From assembly GCF_030252325.1 (NCBI RefSeq), contig NZ_CP126981.1, forward strand, positions 4,216,001 through 4,280,000: a stretch of DNA of 64,000 nt, read 5' to 3'. This document shows positions 1 to 8,729 of the stretch, piece by piece. Under the pieces are notes generated by a model that was not told where the DNA came from, made no database searches, and was given only the letters and a program-made list of their open reading frames with translations. Position 1 is the stretch's first letter, and the number at the start of each line of letters is the position of its first letter. Position numbers and translations under genes: made by a program. The stretch comes from Candidatus Mycobacterium wuenschmannii. GTDB taxonomy: Bacteria; Actinomycetota; Actinomycetes; Mycobacteriales; Mycobacteriaceae.

Positions 1-86
1 ATTCACATCCGCCACACCGGCCTCCGGCCGCGGCGGGTACCGATGTGCCCGCCTCTGAGCGAATTCGCGCTCAGTACACTGGCGCC

Positions 87-866
87 GTGCCTCGCCCCGT
101 CGCCCTGATCACCGGGCCCACATCCGGAATCGGCGAGGGATTCGCGCGGCGCTACGCGGCCGACGGCTACGACCTGGTGCTGGTGTCCCGCGATGTCAGC
201 CGCCTCGAAGCGCTGGCCGCGGAGCTGTCCTCCGAGGGCGGCCGCAAGGTCGAGGTGCTGCCCGCCGATCTCGCCGACTCCGCCGGTCGCGACAAGGTGG
301 CCGACCGCTTGGCCGCCGGCGGCGTCGATGCCCTGGTCAACAACGCCGGCTTCGGCACCTCCGGCGAATTCTGGACCGCCGACCCCGCCCTGCTGCAGCG
401 CCAACTCGACGTCAATGTCACCGCGGTGGTCCAGCTGACTCGCGCCGCGTTGCCGGCGATGATCGACAAGGGCGCCGGTACCGTCATCAACGTCGCGAGC
501 GTGGCAGGCCTGCTGTCGGGTCGCGGCTCGACCTACTCGGCGTCCAAGGCCTACGTGGTGTCGTTCACCGAAGGCCTGGCCGCCGGGCTGCGCGGCACCG
601 GCGTCAGCATCCACGTGCTGTGCCCGGGCTACGTGCACACCGAATTCCACGACCGCGCGGGCATCGACATGGCATCGCTGCCGTCGTTCATGTGGCTCGA
701 GGTCGACGACGTGGTTCGAACCACCTTCGCCGACGTCGCCCGCGGCACCGTGTTGATCATTCCCGGGCTGCAGTACAAGGCGATCACCAGCGTCACCCGG
801 ATGGTGCCGCGACCGGTGTCACGCGCCTTCACGAGCGTTTTCGGGCGGGGCCGTGGCCGGACCTGA
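87..866 (+). CDS. Short-chain dehydrogenase/reductase (SDR)
   Basis: NAD(P)-dependent oxidoreductase of the classical SDR family; the substrate is unknown. The Rossmann glycine motif TGPTSGIG lies at the extreme N-terminus, followed by the NNAG motif and the catalytic YSASK pair, so the fold is complete at about 259 residues. A GTG at 45 would add 14 residues that do not look like part of the fold, so I prefer the GTG at 87, directly before the first beta-strand. The 3' end overlaps pyrE by 14 bases, which implies a shared transcript. Similar SDR genes are very numerous in mycobacteria, so a specific role cannot be given. Confidence 0.88.
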   Translation: MPRPVALITGPTSGIGEGFARRYAADGYDLVLVSRDVSRLEALAAELSSEGGRKVEVLPADLADSAGRDKVADRLAAGGVDALVNNAGFGTSGEFWTADPALLQRQLDVNVTAVVQLTRAALPAMIDKGAGTVINVASVAGLLSGRGSTYSASKAYVVSFTEGLAAGLRGTGVSIHVLCPGYVHTEFHDRAGIDMASLPSFMWLEVDDVVRTTFADVARGTVLIIPGLQYKAITSVTRMVPRPVSRAFTSVFGRGRGRT

Positions 867-1392
867 CAAGACCGAATTAGCCGATCTGGTACGGCAATTG
901 GCCGTCGTGCACGGCCGGGTCACCCTGTCGTCCGGCAAGGAGGCCGACTACTACGTCGACCTGCGCCGAGCCACCCTGCACCACCGGGCCGCCCCGCTGA
1001 TCGGTCGCCTGGTCCGCGAGCTCACCGCCGACTGGGACTACGCCGCCGTCGGCGGCCTCACGCTGGGTGCCGACCCGGTGGCGACCGCCGTCATGCACGC
1101 GCCCGGGCGGCCGATCGATACCTTCGTCGTGCGTAAATCGGTGAAAACCCATGGCATGCAACGCCTTATCGAAGGGCCCGACATCGCCGGTAAGCGCGTG
1201 CTGGTGGTCGAGGACACCAGCACCACCGGCGGCTCCGCGCTGACCGCGGTGCGCGCGGTGCTGGAGGCCGGTGCCGAGGTCGCGGGCGTCGCGACCGTGG
1301 TCGACCGCGCCACCGGTGCGGCCGAAGCCATTGAGGCCGAGGGCTTTCCGTACCGCAGCGTGCTTGGTCTGGCGGACCTCGGGCTGAGTTAG
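853..1392 (+). CDS. pyrE: Orotate phosphoribosyltransferase
   Basis: Makes orotidine 5'-phosphate from orotate and PRPP in de novo pyrimidine synthesis, in the cytosol. The 179-residue product has the type I phosphoribosyltransferase PRPP-binding motif VLVVEDTSTTGGS near residues 115-127, and the N-terminal GKEADYYVDLR segment typical of PyrE. The start is a GTG inside the end of the upstream SDR gene. The next gene begins 5 bp downstream. The order pyrE, lipoprotein, RNA methyltransferase matches M. tuberculosis Rv0382c-Rv0380c as I remember it, which supports the assignment. Confidence 0.95.
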   Translation: MAGPDKTELADLVRQLAVVHGRVTLSSGKEADYYVDLRRATLHHRAAPLIGRLVRELTADWDYAAVGGLTLGADPVATAVMHAPGRPIDTFVVRKSVKTHGMQRLIEGPDIAGKRVLVVEDTSTTGGSALTAVRAVLEAGAEVAGVATVVDRATGAAEAIEAEGFPYRSVLGLADLGLS

Positions 1393-1397
1393 TCGCC

Positions 1398-2288
1398 GTG
1401 CGCACTGTCCTCGCGATGATCGCGGCGTTGTTGTTGCTGTGCGGTTGCTCGAATTCGTCCGCACAGCAACGGGTTTACGGCGCCGGGACCGCGCGGATCG
1501 GCGAATCGCAGGCGGTCCTGGGTTGGAACACCTCGATCTCGAACCTGCGCTGGCAAGACGACTACGTGCTCGTCGACGTCGACGCGGCTCCCGCCGACCC
1601 GGCCAAGCCGCATGCGGACGCGCGCGACATCCGATTCGGGCTGTACGGCGCCCTGGCGCACCCATTGGAGGCCGTCGGCATCGGCAGCTGTGACGGCGTG
1701 AAAAACGTTGTCATTCAATCGCTTTTCGCACCCGGCGGCAATCGCCTCACCGGAACGGCCTGTCTCGGCCCGATGAAGGAACGCGCCGCCGTTCGCGGGG
1801 TCTACCTGTATTCGCCCCGCGACCGCATCCCCGACACCGCGGCCGCCTACGCGGCGGCGTTCCCGGTCGGGGTCCTGCCGACCAAGGAGAGTGACACCGG
1901 GTTGGTGGTCCGGACAACCAGCGCCGCGGCGTGGCGGACCGACGGCACGCAGCTCAGTCAGCAGTCGCTCGGCGACCCGGCGGCGTTCACCGGCACCGGC
2001 TACATGCTGCTCGGGTTGGAGGCCAGCACGATCGCCGCCAAGTACCGCGACGACTCCGCGGCTCGCGGCGGTCCGATGATGCTGGTGGTCGCGCCGACGC
2101 TGCCGCCGCCCGGCCTGAACCCGGCCTGCGCGGCCTACGGGTCGTCGGTGCTGGTCCTGCCCGAGGCCTCGTTGGACGCGGTGCGGGTCAATGCGTCGCT
2201 GTGCACGCAGGGCGACCTCAATGACGCCCTGCTGTATGCCACGGTGTCGATCGTCGGCACCCACGCCGCGGTGTGGACGCTCAAGTGA
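1398..2288 (+). CDS. Putative lipoprotein, Rv0381c-like
   Basis: Unknown function. The 296-residue product begins with a short basic and hydrophobic segment ending in LLCGC, a lipobox with Cys17 as the lipidation site, so it is probably an envelope lipoprotein. The rest has scattered cysteines and no catalytic motif I recognise. It sits 5 bp after pyrE and overlaps the next gene by 4 bases, so it belongs to a pyrE operon. By position it matches the conserved hypothetical after pyrE in M. tuberculosis (Rv0381c). Confidence 0.8.
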   Translation: MRTVLAMIAALLLLCGCSNSSAQQRVYGAGTARIGESQAVLGWNTSISNLRWQDDYVLVDVDAAPADPAKPHADARDIRFGLYGALAHPLEAVGIGSCDGVKNVVIQSLFAPGGNRLTGTACLGPMKERAAVRGVYLYSPRDRIPDTAAAYAAAFPVGVLPTKESDTGLVVRTTSAAAWRTDGTQLSQQSLGDPAAFTGTGYMLLGLEASTIAAKYRDDSAARGGPMMLVVAPTLPPPGLNPACAAYGSSVLVLPEASLDAVRVNASLCTQGDLNDALLYATVSIVGTHAAVWTLK

Positions 2289-2932
2289 CCGACCTGCCGG
2301 GCCCGACGGAGTGGAGCGTTCCCGCGGCCGGCGTCGGACCGTGGGAAGGTTCGCTCCCCGACGACCCGCGCTACGACCCGGATTTGTTGCGCGACGGCGA
2401 CACCCGCAACGTTGTCGACGCGTACCGCTACTGGACGCGCGAGGCGATCGTCGCCGACATCGACACTCGCCGGCACCCGCTGCACGTCGCGATCGAGAAT
2501 TTCGGCCAGGACGCCAATATCGGCGGCGTGGTGCGCGCGGCCAACGCCTTCGCCGTCGACACCGTCCACATCGTCGGCCGCCGCCGGTGGAACCGCCGCG
2601 GCGCCATGGTCACCGACCGCTACCAGCGGCTGCGGCACCACGACGACACCGGCGCGTTACTGGACTTCGCCGCGGACGCCGGCCTGACGGTGGTCGCCGT
2701 CGACATCGTGCCGGGTGCCGCGCGCCTGGAGCAGACGGCGCTGCCACGCGACTGCCTGCTGCTGTTCGGTTCGGAAGGCCCCGGCATCAGCGCCGACGCG
2801 CGCGACGGCGCCGCGCTGACGGTGTCGATCGCGCAGTTCGGGTCGACACGCAGCATCAACGTCGGCGTCGCCGCCGGCATTGCGATGCACACCTGGATCA
2901 GCCAACACGCCGACCTTGGCCTGGCCTGGTAG
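2285..2932 (+). CDS. TrmH/SpoU-family RNA 2'-O-methyltransferase
   Basis: A SPOUT-superfamily, SAM-dependent RNA ribose methyltransferase that probably acts on tRNA or rRNA. It has the N-terminal IENFGQDANIGGVVRAANAF stretch (motif 1), the LFGSEGPGI motif 2, and a C-terminal SINVGVAAGIAMH motif 3, in the order expected for a trefoil-knot methyltransferase. Length is about 215 residues. I chose the GTG at 2285, whose bases overlap the stop of the preceding gene (GTGA coupling), rather than the GTG at 2273. It is the counterpart of M. tuberculosis Rv0380c. Confidence 0.92.
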   Translation: MTDLPGPTEWSVPAAGVGPWEGSLPDDPRYDPDLLRDGDTRNVVDAYRYWTREAIVADIDTRRHPLHVAIENFGQDANIGGVVRAANAFAVDTVHIVGRRRWNRRGAMVTDRYQRLRHHDDTGALLDFAADAGLTVVAVDIVPGAARLEQTALPRDCLLLFGSEGPGISADARDGAALTVSIAQFGSTRSINVGVAAGIAMHTWISQHADLGLAW

Positions 2933-2948
2933 GGCAGGATCTGCAGTC

Positions 2949-4070
2949 ATGGATCAGGTATGGGTCAACCGGGCGGTCAGCGCGGAGGCCGCTGTCGCTG
3001 GTCGGCATCTGAAAAAGCTGTGGGCGTTACCCGGCACCCAACTCGGCGTGGTGGCGTGGCCGCCGGCCCGGCGCGACAAGTGGTTCGGCGGTTGGCACTA
3101 CTGGTGGCAGGCGCATCTGTTGGACTGCCTGGTCGACGCGGAGTTGCGCGACCCGCAGCCCGATCGCCGCGTCAAGATCGCCCGGCAGATTCGCGGACAT
3201 CGCCTGCGTAACAACGGATCCTGGGTCAACAAGTACTACGACGACATGGCCTGGCTGGCACTGGCTCTGGAACGAGCGGCGCGAATCGCGGGCGTGGACC
3301 GAGAGCGCGGCCTGCGCAAGCTGAACGAACAACTCGTCAACTCCTGGGTGCCCGAGGACGGCGGGGGCATCCCGTGGCGCAAGCAGGACCAGTTCTTCAA
3401 CGCCCCGGCCAACGGCCCGGCCGGCATCTTCCTGGCCCGCTACGGCGACCGGTTGCGCCGGGCCCAGCAGATGGCGGACTGGATCGACGAGACCCTGATC
3501 GACCCGGAGAGCCACCTGGTGTTCGACGGCATCAAGGCCGGCTCGCTGGTGCGGGCGCAGTACACCTACTGCCAGGGCGTGGTGCTCGGCCTGGAAACCG
3601 AGTTGGCCACCCGGACCCAGGACGACCGGCACGCGCCGCGCGTGCATCGCCTGGTCGCCGCTGTCGCCGAGCACATGGCCCCGGACGGCGTACTGCGTGG
3701 ATCCGGCGGGGGAGACGGCGGCCTGTTCGCTGGCATCACCGCCCGCTACCTGGCGTTCGTCGCCACCACGTTGCCGGGCGATTCGGTCGATGACGCCACA
3801 GCCCGCGACACCGCCCGCCGCATCGTGCTGACGTCGGCACAGGCGGCCTGGGACAACCGCCAAACCGTGGACGGGCTACCGCTATTCGGCCCGTCGTGGG
3901 ACGAGACCGCAGAGCTTCCGGCGGTGGGCGGGCAGAGGGCGCAGTTCGTCGGTGGCGCGGTGACTGCCTCGGAGGTTCCCGAACGTGACCTGTCCGTGCA
4001 GTTGTCCGGCTGGACGTTGATGGAGGCCGCCCACGCTGTGGCAGCTTACGAAGGGATGAGCAATGAGTAA
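2949..4070 (+). CDS. Glycoside hydrolase family 76-like protein (Rv0365c-like)
   Basis: Probable alpha-1,6-mannan-active hydrolase of the GH76 type. The 373-residue product has the family's paired aspartates in [14 protein letters not shown] (about residues 95-108) and many Trp/Tyr in an (alpha/alpha) toroid-like pattern. There is no obvious signal peptide, so a cytosolic or non-classically exported location is likely, and the substrate is inferred only. The ATG at 2949 is used because the longer reading frame runs back into the methyltransferase gene. The last 8 bases overlap the start of the CoA transferase gene. Confidence 0.82.
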   Translation: MDQVWVNRAVSAEAAVAGRHLKKLWALPGTQLGVVAWPPARRDKWFGGWHYWWQAHLLDCLVDAELRDPQPDRRVKIARQIRGHRLRNNGSWVNKYYDDMAWLALALERAARIAGVDRERGLRKLNEQLVNSWVPEDGGGIPWRKQDQFFNAPANGPAGIFLARYGDRLRRAQQMADWIDETLIDPESHLVFDGIKAGSLVRAQYTYCQGVVLGLETELATRTQDDRHAPRVHRLVAAVAEHMAPDGVLRGSGGGDGGLFAGITARYLAFVATTLPGDSVDDATARDTARRIVLTSAQAAWDNRQTVDGLPLFGPSWDETAELPAVGGQRAQFVGGAVTASEVPERDLSVQLSGWTLMEAAHAVAAYEGMSNE

Positions 4071-5412
4071 GGTCCACGCCGACGCCGTCTCGGCCTGGGA
4101 TGGTCTGCTGAAGGACGGAATCACTATCGCCGCAGGCGGTTTCGGCCTGTGTGGTATTCCGGAGAACCTGATCCAGGCGCTGGTCGACAGCGGCATCAAG
4201 AATCTCACCATCGTCGGAAACAACGCCGGGGTGGACGATTTCGGCATGGGCCTGCTGCTCAAAGCGCGTCAAGTGGACAAGGTGATCGCCTCCTACGTGG
4301 GCGAGAACAAGGAATTCGAGCGCCAGGTGCTGGCCGGTGAACTCGACCTGGTGCTGACGCCGCAGGGGACGCTCGCCGAGAAGCTGCGCGCCGGCGGTGC
4401 CGGCATCCCCGGCTTCTACACCCGCACCGCGTTCGGCACCAACCTCGCCGAGGGCAAGGACACCCGCGTCTTCAACGGCACGGAATACGTTCTGGAAGAA
4501 GGCATTACGGCCGACGTCGCGATCGTCAAGGCGTGGAAGGGCGATAAGTCCGGCAACCTGATCTATCGCAAGACCGCCCGCAACTTCAACCCGATGATTG
4601 CCACCTGTGGCGCGGTGACCCTGGCCGAGGTCGAAGAACTCGTCGAGATCGGCGAGTTGGATCCCGACCAGATCCACACCCCGGGCATCTACGTCGACCG
4701 GATCATCCAAGGCCCCGCCTACGAGAAGCGGATCGAGTTCCGCACCACCACCGGCGGCGCCGCGGTCAAGAAGGACAGCCCGATTCGCGAAGTGATGGCC
4801 CAGCGCGCCGCCAAGGAACTGCGCGACGGCTACTACGTCAACCTCGGCATCGGCATTCCGACGTTGGTGGCCAACTACATTCCCGACGACATCAAGGTCA
4901 CGCTGCAATCCGAGAACGGCCTGCTGGGTATCGGCGCCTACCCGACCGAAGACCACGTCGACCCCGACCTGGTCAACGCAGGCAAGCAGACCGTCACCAG
5001 CCTGCCCGGGTCGAGCTTCTTCAGCAGCGCCGACTCGTTCGCGATGATCCGCGGCGGCCACATCGACCTGTCCATCCTGGGCGGCCTCGAGGTGGCCGAG
5101 AACGGCGACCTGGCCAACTGGATGGTGCCCGGGAAAATGGTCAAAGGGCCCGGTGGCGCAATGGATTTGGTGTCCGGCGTCAAGCGGGTGATCGTCGTGA
5201 TGGACCACACCGCCAAGGACGGCAGCCCGAAGATCCTCAAGCAGTGCTCGCTGCCGGTCACCGGCAAGGCCGTGGTCGACATGATCATCACCGACCTGTG
5301 CGTCTTCGACCTCGACCCCGAGCGCGGCCTCACGCTGATCGAACTGCACCCCGGCGTCACCGTCGCCGACGTCCGCGCCAAGACCGGTTGCGATTTCGCG
5401 GTCGCCGTCTGA
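4063..5412 (+). CDS. Fused succinyl-CoA:3-ketoacid CoA-transferase (alpha-beta)
   Basis: Moves CoA from succinyl-CoA to a 3-keto acid such as acetoacetate, allowing ketone-body use. The 449-residue chain joins the alpha subunit (residues 1 to about 225) to the beta subunit (about 240-449) through a short linker, as in animal SCOT, whereas most bacteria have two genes. The beta half contains [10 protein letters not shown] with Glu284 in the position of the catalytic glutamate that forms the acyl-CoA thioester. The N-terminal [13 protein letters not shown] is typical of the alpha half. A ribosome site AAGGGA lies 7 bases before the ATG. The gene overlaps the GH76 gene by 8 bases. Confidence 0.93.
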   Translation: MSKVHADAVSAWDGLLKDGITIAAGGFGLCGIPENLIQALVDSGIKNLTIVGNNAGVDDFGMGLLLKARQVDKVIASYVGENKEFERQVLAGELDLVLTPQGTLAEKLRAGGAGIPGFYTRTAFGTNLAEGKDTRVFNGTEYVLEEGITADVAIVKAWKGDKSGNLIYRKTARNFNPMIATCGAVTLAEVEELVEIGELDPDQIHTPGIYVDRIIQGPAYEKRIEFRTTTGGAAVKKDSPIREVMAQRAAKELRDGYYVNLGIGIPTLVANYIPDDIKVTLQSENGLLGIGAYPTEDHVDPDLVNAGKQTVTSLPGSSFFSSADSFAMIRGGHIDLSILGGLEVAENGDLANWMVPGKMVKGPGGAMDLVSGVKRVIVVMDHTAKDGSPKILKQCSLPVTGKAVVDMIITDLCVFDLDPERGLTLIELHPGVTVADVRAKTGCDFAVAV

Positions 5413-5423
5413 CCGAACGGTTT

Positions 5424-5478
5424 GACTCTGCGCTGACGGCGACGCCCACTCGCGCTTTTCCGCCATGGCCGCAGAGTC
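5424..5478. repeat. Long-loop inverted repeat between the CoA transferase and msrB
   Basis: Perfect 9-base arms, GACTCTGCG at 5424-5432 and CGCAGAGTC at 5470-5478, enclose 37 bases. The arms lie just after the CoA transferase stop and before the msrB start. It could be a hairpin, a paired protein site, or one copy of a dispersed intergenic element; I cannot test for other copies genome-wide. Confidence 0.5.
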
Positions 5479-5515
5479 GATCTAGCTCATGCCGTTCGGC
5501 GCTACTCTGGAATTC

Positions 5516-6013
5516 ATGACGACCCGTCGCAATCTGCTGTTCGGCGCCGCGTTCGGCGCACTTGCCGGTGCCGGCGCGTGGAGTGCCTTCACCGCATCCG
5601 GCGCACCGAGCTCCCCGGCCAAAACCTACGAGGTCAACCACACCGACTCGGAGTGGCAGCGCATGCTATCGCCCGCCGCATACGAGGTGCTGCGCCACGC
5701 GGACACCGAGCGGCCCTACAGCAGCCCACTCAACGAGGAGCATCGCTCCGGGACGTTCACTTGCGCCGGCTGCGCGCAGAGCCTGTTCGCGTCGACGACG
5801 AAATTCGACAGCGGCACCGGCTGGCCCAGTTTCTACCGCGCCCTGGAAAAAGCCGTAGTCGAGAAAACGGACAACACCATGGGGATGGCGCGCACCGAGG
5901 TGCTCTGCAGCCGCTGCGGCGGACACCTCGGTCACGTCTTCGACGACGGCCCTCAGCCCACCGGGCTGCGCTACTGCATGAACGGCGTCGCGATGGGCTT
6001 CACGCCGGCCTAA
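5516..6013 (+). CDS. msrB: Peptide-methionine (R)-S-oxide reductase, exported
   Basis: Reduces methionine-R-sulfoxide in proteins. The 165-residue product has the zinc-binding pairs Cys83/Cys86 and Cys131/Cys134 and the catalytic Cys154 in RYCMNG, with the conserved SGTGWPSF segment. The N-terminus, MTTRRNLLFGAAFGALAG, has a twin-arginine followed by a hydrophobic stretch, so it looks like a Tat signal and the enzyme probably works outside the membrane. The ATG at 5516 is chosen because it places the twin arginine properly; an upstream start at 5489 would add nine residues. It is convergent with the beta-lactamase gene. Confidence 0.94.
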   Translation: MTTRRNLLFGAAFGALAGAGAWSAFTASGAPSSPAKTYEVNHTDSEWQRMLSPAAYEVLRHADTERPYSSPLNEEHRSGTFTCAGCAQSLFASTTKFDSGTGWPSFYRALEKAVVEKTDNTMGMARTEVLCSRCGGHLGHVFDDGPQPTGLRYCMNGVAMGFTPA

Positions 6014-6056
6014 GCCGGAATCAACGCCGACGCCGCGACGGATGCGGCCCCTGCGA

Positions 6057-6893
6057 TCACGCGGTGCGCCTGCTCCGCAACCAGATGCGGGTCGTCGGGT
6101 CGGTGTAGACCGCGATCGCCAGCGGCGGGCGGCCCGGCGGCCAGACGATTGCGATGTCGTTGCTCTCGCCTTGCGCACCCGAGCCCGTCTTGTCCCCGAC
6201 AACCCAGTTCTGCGGCAGTCCGGCTCTGATGCACTGACCTCCCGTGGTGTTCGCCTTCAGGAGGGCGACGAGCCGGTCACGAGCGTCCGCGTGCTGGCCA
6301 TCGCCCAAACTCAAACCGCGCAGGTTCTGGGCCATCTGCGCCGGTGTCGAGGTGTCCCGCCGGTCGCCCGGGGAGGTCACGTTCAAGTCCGGTTCCAGGC
6401 GATCGACCGAGGTGATGGAGTCGCCCAGCGACCGCGCGAACTCTGTGACCGCCGGCGGTCCGCCGAGCAAGCCCACCAGCAGATTGGCGGCGGTGTTGTC
6501 GCTGACCGTGATCGCCGCGTCGCACAGCGCGCCGACCGTCATGCCGGTGTCGACATGCTTGGCGGTCACCGGGGCCCACTCCAGCACGTCGGCTTGTCCG
6601 TAGCGGACCACCTGATCGACCAGGCCCGGTCGGCGCTCGTTCTGACGCAGCACGGCCGCGACCGCCAACGTCTTGGCCGTCGAGCACATCAGGAAGCGCT
6701 CGTCTGCCCGGTGGCCCACGGTCGCCCCCGACCCGGTGTCCAGGGCGAACACCCCCAGCCTTCCCGATAGTTGCGTCTCGAGAGCAGTGAAGTCGGGCGC
6801 AGGAGGTGATGGCGCTGGATCGTGATGGGTGCACCCGACGGCCAGCACGCCCGCACCCATCAGTCCGGCGCGCAGGGCGCTACGGCGATTCAC
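6057..6893 (-). CDS. Class A beta-lactamase, lipoprotein-type
   Basis: Serine beta-lactamase that hydrolyses beta-lactam rings in the periplasm. The 278-residue product shows all class A motifs: Ser71-Thr-Ala-Lys74, Ser131-Asp-Asn133, the omega-loop Glu167-Pro-Asp-Leu-Asn171, and Lys235-Thr-Gly. The leader MNRRSALRAGLMGAGVLAVGC has a twin arginine and a lipobox with Cys21, suggesting Tat export and lipidation. The SDN loop is canonical, unlike M. tuberculosis BlaC, which has SDG there (from memory). The gene is downstream of and co-directional with the DedA gene, 4 bp apart. Confidence 0.95.
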   Translation of the reverse strand: MNRRSALRAGLMGAGVLAVGCTHHDPAPSPPAPDFTALETQLSGRLGVFALDTGSGATVGHRADERFLMCSTAKTLAVAAVLRQNERRPGLVDQVVRYGQADVLEWAPVTAKHVDTGMTVGALCDAAITVSDNTAANLLVGLLGGPPAVTEFARSLGDSITSVDRLEPDLNVTSPGDRRDTSTPAQMAQNLRGLSLGDGQHADARDRLVALLKANTTGGQCIRAGLPQNWVVGDKTGSGAQGESNDIAIVWPPGRPPLAIAVYTDPTTRIWLRSRRTA

Positions 6894-6897
6894 CGAG

Positions 6898-7584
6898 CTA
6901 GTCCCCGACGGTCAGCTTCTCGTCGTCGGCTTTCGCGGCCCGCTTGCGCTTCAGATAGGCCCGGCCGGTCGCGATGAACGCCGGCATCATCGACACGAAC
7001 AGGATGCCCAGGACGATCTTTTCCAGGTTCTGGTGGATGAACGGGATGTTCCCCAGGAAGTAGCCCGCGATCGTCACCCCGCCGCCCCACAGGATGCCGC
7101 CGACGATGTCGAAGGCCAGGTAGACCGGGTAGCGCATGTAGGAGACCCCGGCAACGACCGGGGTGAACGTCCGCACGAACGGCATGAAGCGGGCCAGGAT
7201 GATCGCCGCGGGTCCGTACTTCTCGAAGAACGCATGCGACTCGGTCACGTGGTGCTGCTTGAAGAACCGCGAGTCTTCCTTCTTGAACAGCGCGGGCCCG
7301 ATCCGGCGGCCGATGAAGTAGCCGGTCTGGTCACCCGCGATCGCGGTCAGGGCCACGGCCGGCGCCAGCACCCAGATGTCCAGTGTCCCGTGCGCGGCCA
7401 GCAGACCACCGGTGAACAGCAATGACTCACCGGGCAGCAGCGGAAACAGCAGACCGGTTTCGACGAAGACGATGGCCAGGATCGTCGGTAGTACGGCCGA
7501 TGCAAACAGCCCCTGCGGACCGATCCAATACATCGGGTCGAGGATGTTGGGCAGGGCCACTATGGCGGTGCTCACGGTGTTCAA
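6898..7584 (-). CDS. DedA-family membrane protein (Rv0364-like)
   Basis: Integral membrane protein of the DedA/VTT family, thought to act in lipid (undecaprenyl-phosphate or phospholipid) translocation or envelope homeostasis. The 228-residue product has the family signatures PLLPGESLLFTGG, GDQTGYFIGRRIG and RFMPFVRTFTPVVAG, with re-entrant hydrophobic segments and a basic C-terminal tail. The start is TTG at 7584 with a GTG three codons later, and I cannot decide between them. It is divergent from fba, as Rv0364 is from fba in M. tuberculosis. Confidence 0.93.
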   Translation of the reverse strand: MNTVSTAIVALPNILDPMYWIGPQGLFASAVLPTILAIVFVETGLLFPLLPGESLLFTGGLLAAHGTLDIWVLAPAVALTAIAGDQTGYFIGRRIGPALFKKEDSRFFKQHHVTESHAFFEKYGPAAIILARFMPFVRTFTPVVAGVSYMRYPVYLAFDIVGGILWGGGVTIAGYFLGNIPFIHQNLEKIVLGILFVSMMPAFIATGRAYLKRKRAAKADDEKLTVGD

Positions 7585-7676
7585 GATACCGGCGATTTGA
7601 CCCCGCCTTTACCGGGCGGCCTGCAGTCGCCGCCGCGGTGTTGCGATACTAGGCCGATACTTCAGGAGGAGACCTC

Positions 7677-8708
7677 ATGCCTATCGCGACGCCAGACGTC
7701 TACGCCGAGATGCTCAAGCGTGCCAAGGAGAACGAGTACGCCTTCCCGGCGATCAACTGCACGTCGTCGGAGACGGTCAACGCAGCGCTGAAGGGTTTTG
7801 CCGACGCGGGCAGCGACGGGATCATCCAGTTCTCCACGGGCGGCGCGGAATTCGGCTCCGGCCTCGGGGTCAAGGACATGGTCACCGGCGCGGTCGCGCT
7901 GGCCGAGTTCACCCACGTCGTCGCCGACAAGTACCCGATCAATGTGGCGTTGCACACCGACCACTGCCCGAAGGACAAGCTGGACACCTATGTGCGCCCG
8001 CTGCTGGCCATCTCCAGTGAGAGGGTGCGAGCGGGTCAAAATCCGCTGTTCCAGTCGCACATGTGGGACGGCTCCGCGGTGCCGATCGACGAGAACCTGG
8101 AGATTGCGCAGGAGCTGCTGAAGCTGGCCGCCGCCGCCAAGATCGTCCTCGAGGTCGAGATCGGCGTCGTGGGCGGCGAGGAAGACGGCGTCGAGGCCGA
8201 GATCAACGACAAGCTCTACACCACCCCCGAGGACTTCGAGAAGACCATCGAGGCGCTGGGCCACGGCGAGCACGGGCACTACCTGCTGGCCGCGACCTTC
8301 GGCAACGTGCACGGCGTCTACAAGCCCGGCAACGTCAAGCTGCGCCCCGACATCCTGGACCAGGGGCAGAAGGTCGCCGCGGCCAAGCTCGGACTGGGCG
8401 ATGGCGCAAAGCCCTTCGACTTCGTCTTCCACGGCGGGTCCGGCTCGCTGAAGTCGGAGATCGAAGAGGCGCTGCGTTATGGCGTGGTGAAGATGAACGT
8501 CGACACCGACACCCAGTACGCGTTCACCCGGCCGCTGGCCGCGCACATGTTCACCAACTACGACGGCGTGCTCAAGGTCGACGGCGAGGTGGGCAACAAG
8601 AAGGTCTACGACCCGCGCAGCTACCTCAAGAAGGCCGAGGCGTCGATGACCGAGCGGGTCATCGAGGCGTGCAACGACCTGCACTGCAACGGCAAGTCCG
8701 TCAGCTAG
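7677..8708 (+). CDS. fba: Class II fructose-bisphosphate aldolase
   Basis: Zinc-dependent aldolase that interconverts fructose-1,6-bisphosphate with glyceraldehyde-3-phosphate and DHAP in glycolysis and gluconeogenesis. The 343-residue chain has ALHTDHC with catalytic Asp95 and zinc ligand His96, the YTTPEDF region, a zinc-ligand histidine in GNVHGVYKPGNV, and the phosphate loop FHGGSGS. A strong ribosome site AGGAGGAGA lies 6 bases before the ATG, fitting high expression. Confidence 0.97.
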   Translation: MPIATPDVYAEMLKRAKENEYAFPAINCTSSETVNAALKGFADAGSDGIIQFSTGGAEFGSGLGVKDMVTGAVALAEFTHVVADKYPINVALHTDHCPKDKLDTYVRPLLAISSERVRAGQNPLFQSHMWDGSAVPIDENLEIAQELLKLAAAAKIVLEVEIGVVGGEEDGVEAEINDKLYTTPEDFEKTIEALGHGEHGHYLLAATFGNVHGVYKPGNVKLRPDILDQGQKVAAAKLGLGDGAKPFDFVFHGGSGSLKSEIEEALRYGVVKMNVDTDTQYAFTRPLAAHMFTNYDGVLKVDGEVGNKKVYDPRSYLKKAEASMTERVIEACNDLHCNGKSVS

Positions 8709-8729
8709 CCGCGGCGGGCCCAAAGAGCT

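Noticed and set aside
3..650. Long minus-strand frame at the left edge (215 codons)
   Set aside because: It is a shadow of the SDR gene on the plus strand; high GC gives long open frames in other frames and the protein is low-complexity Gly/Ala/Arg.
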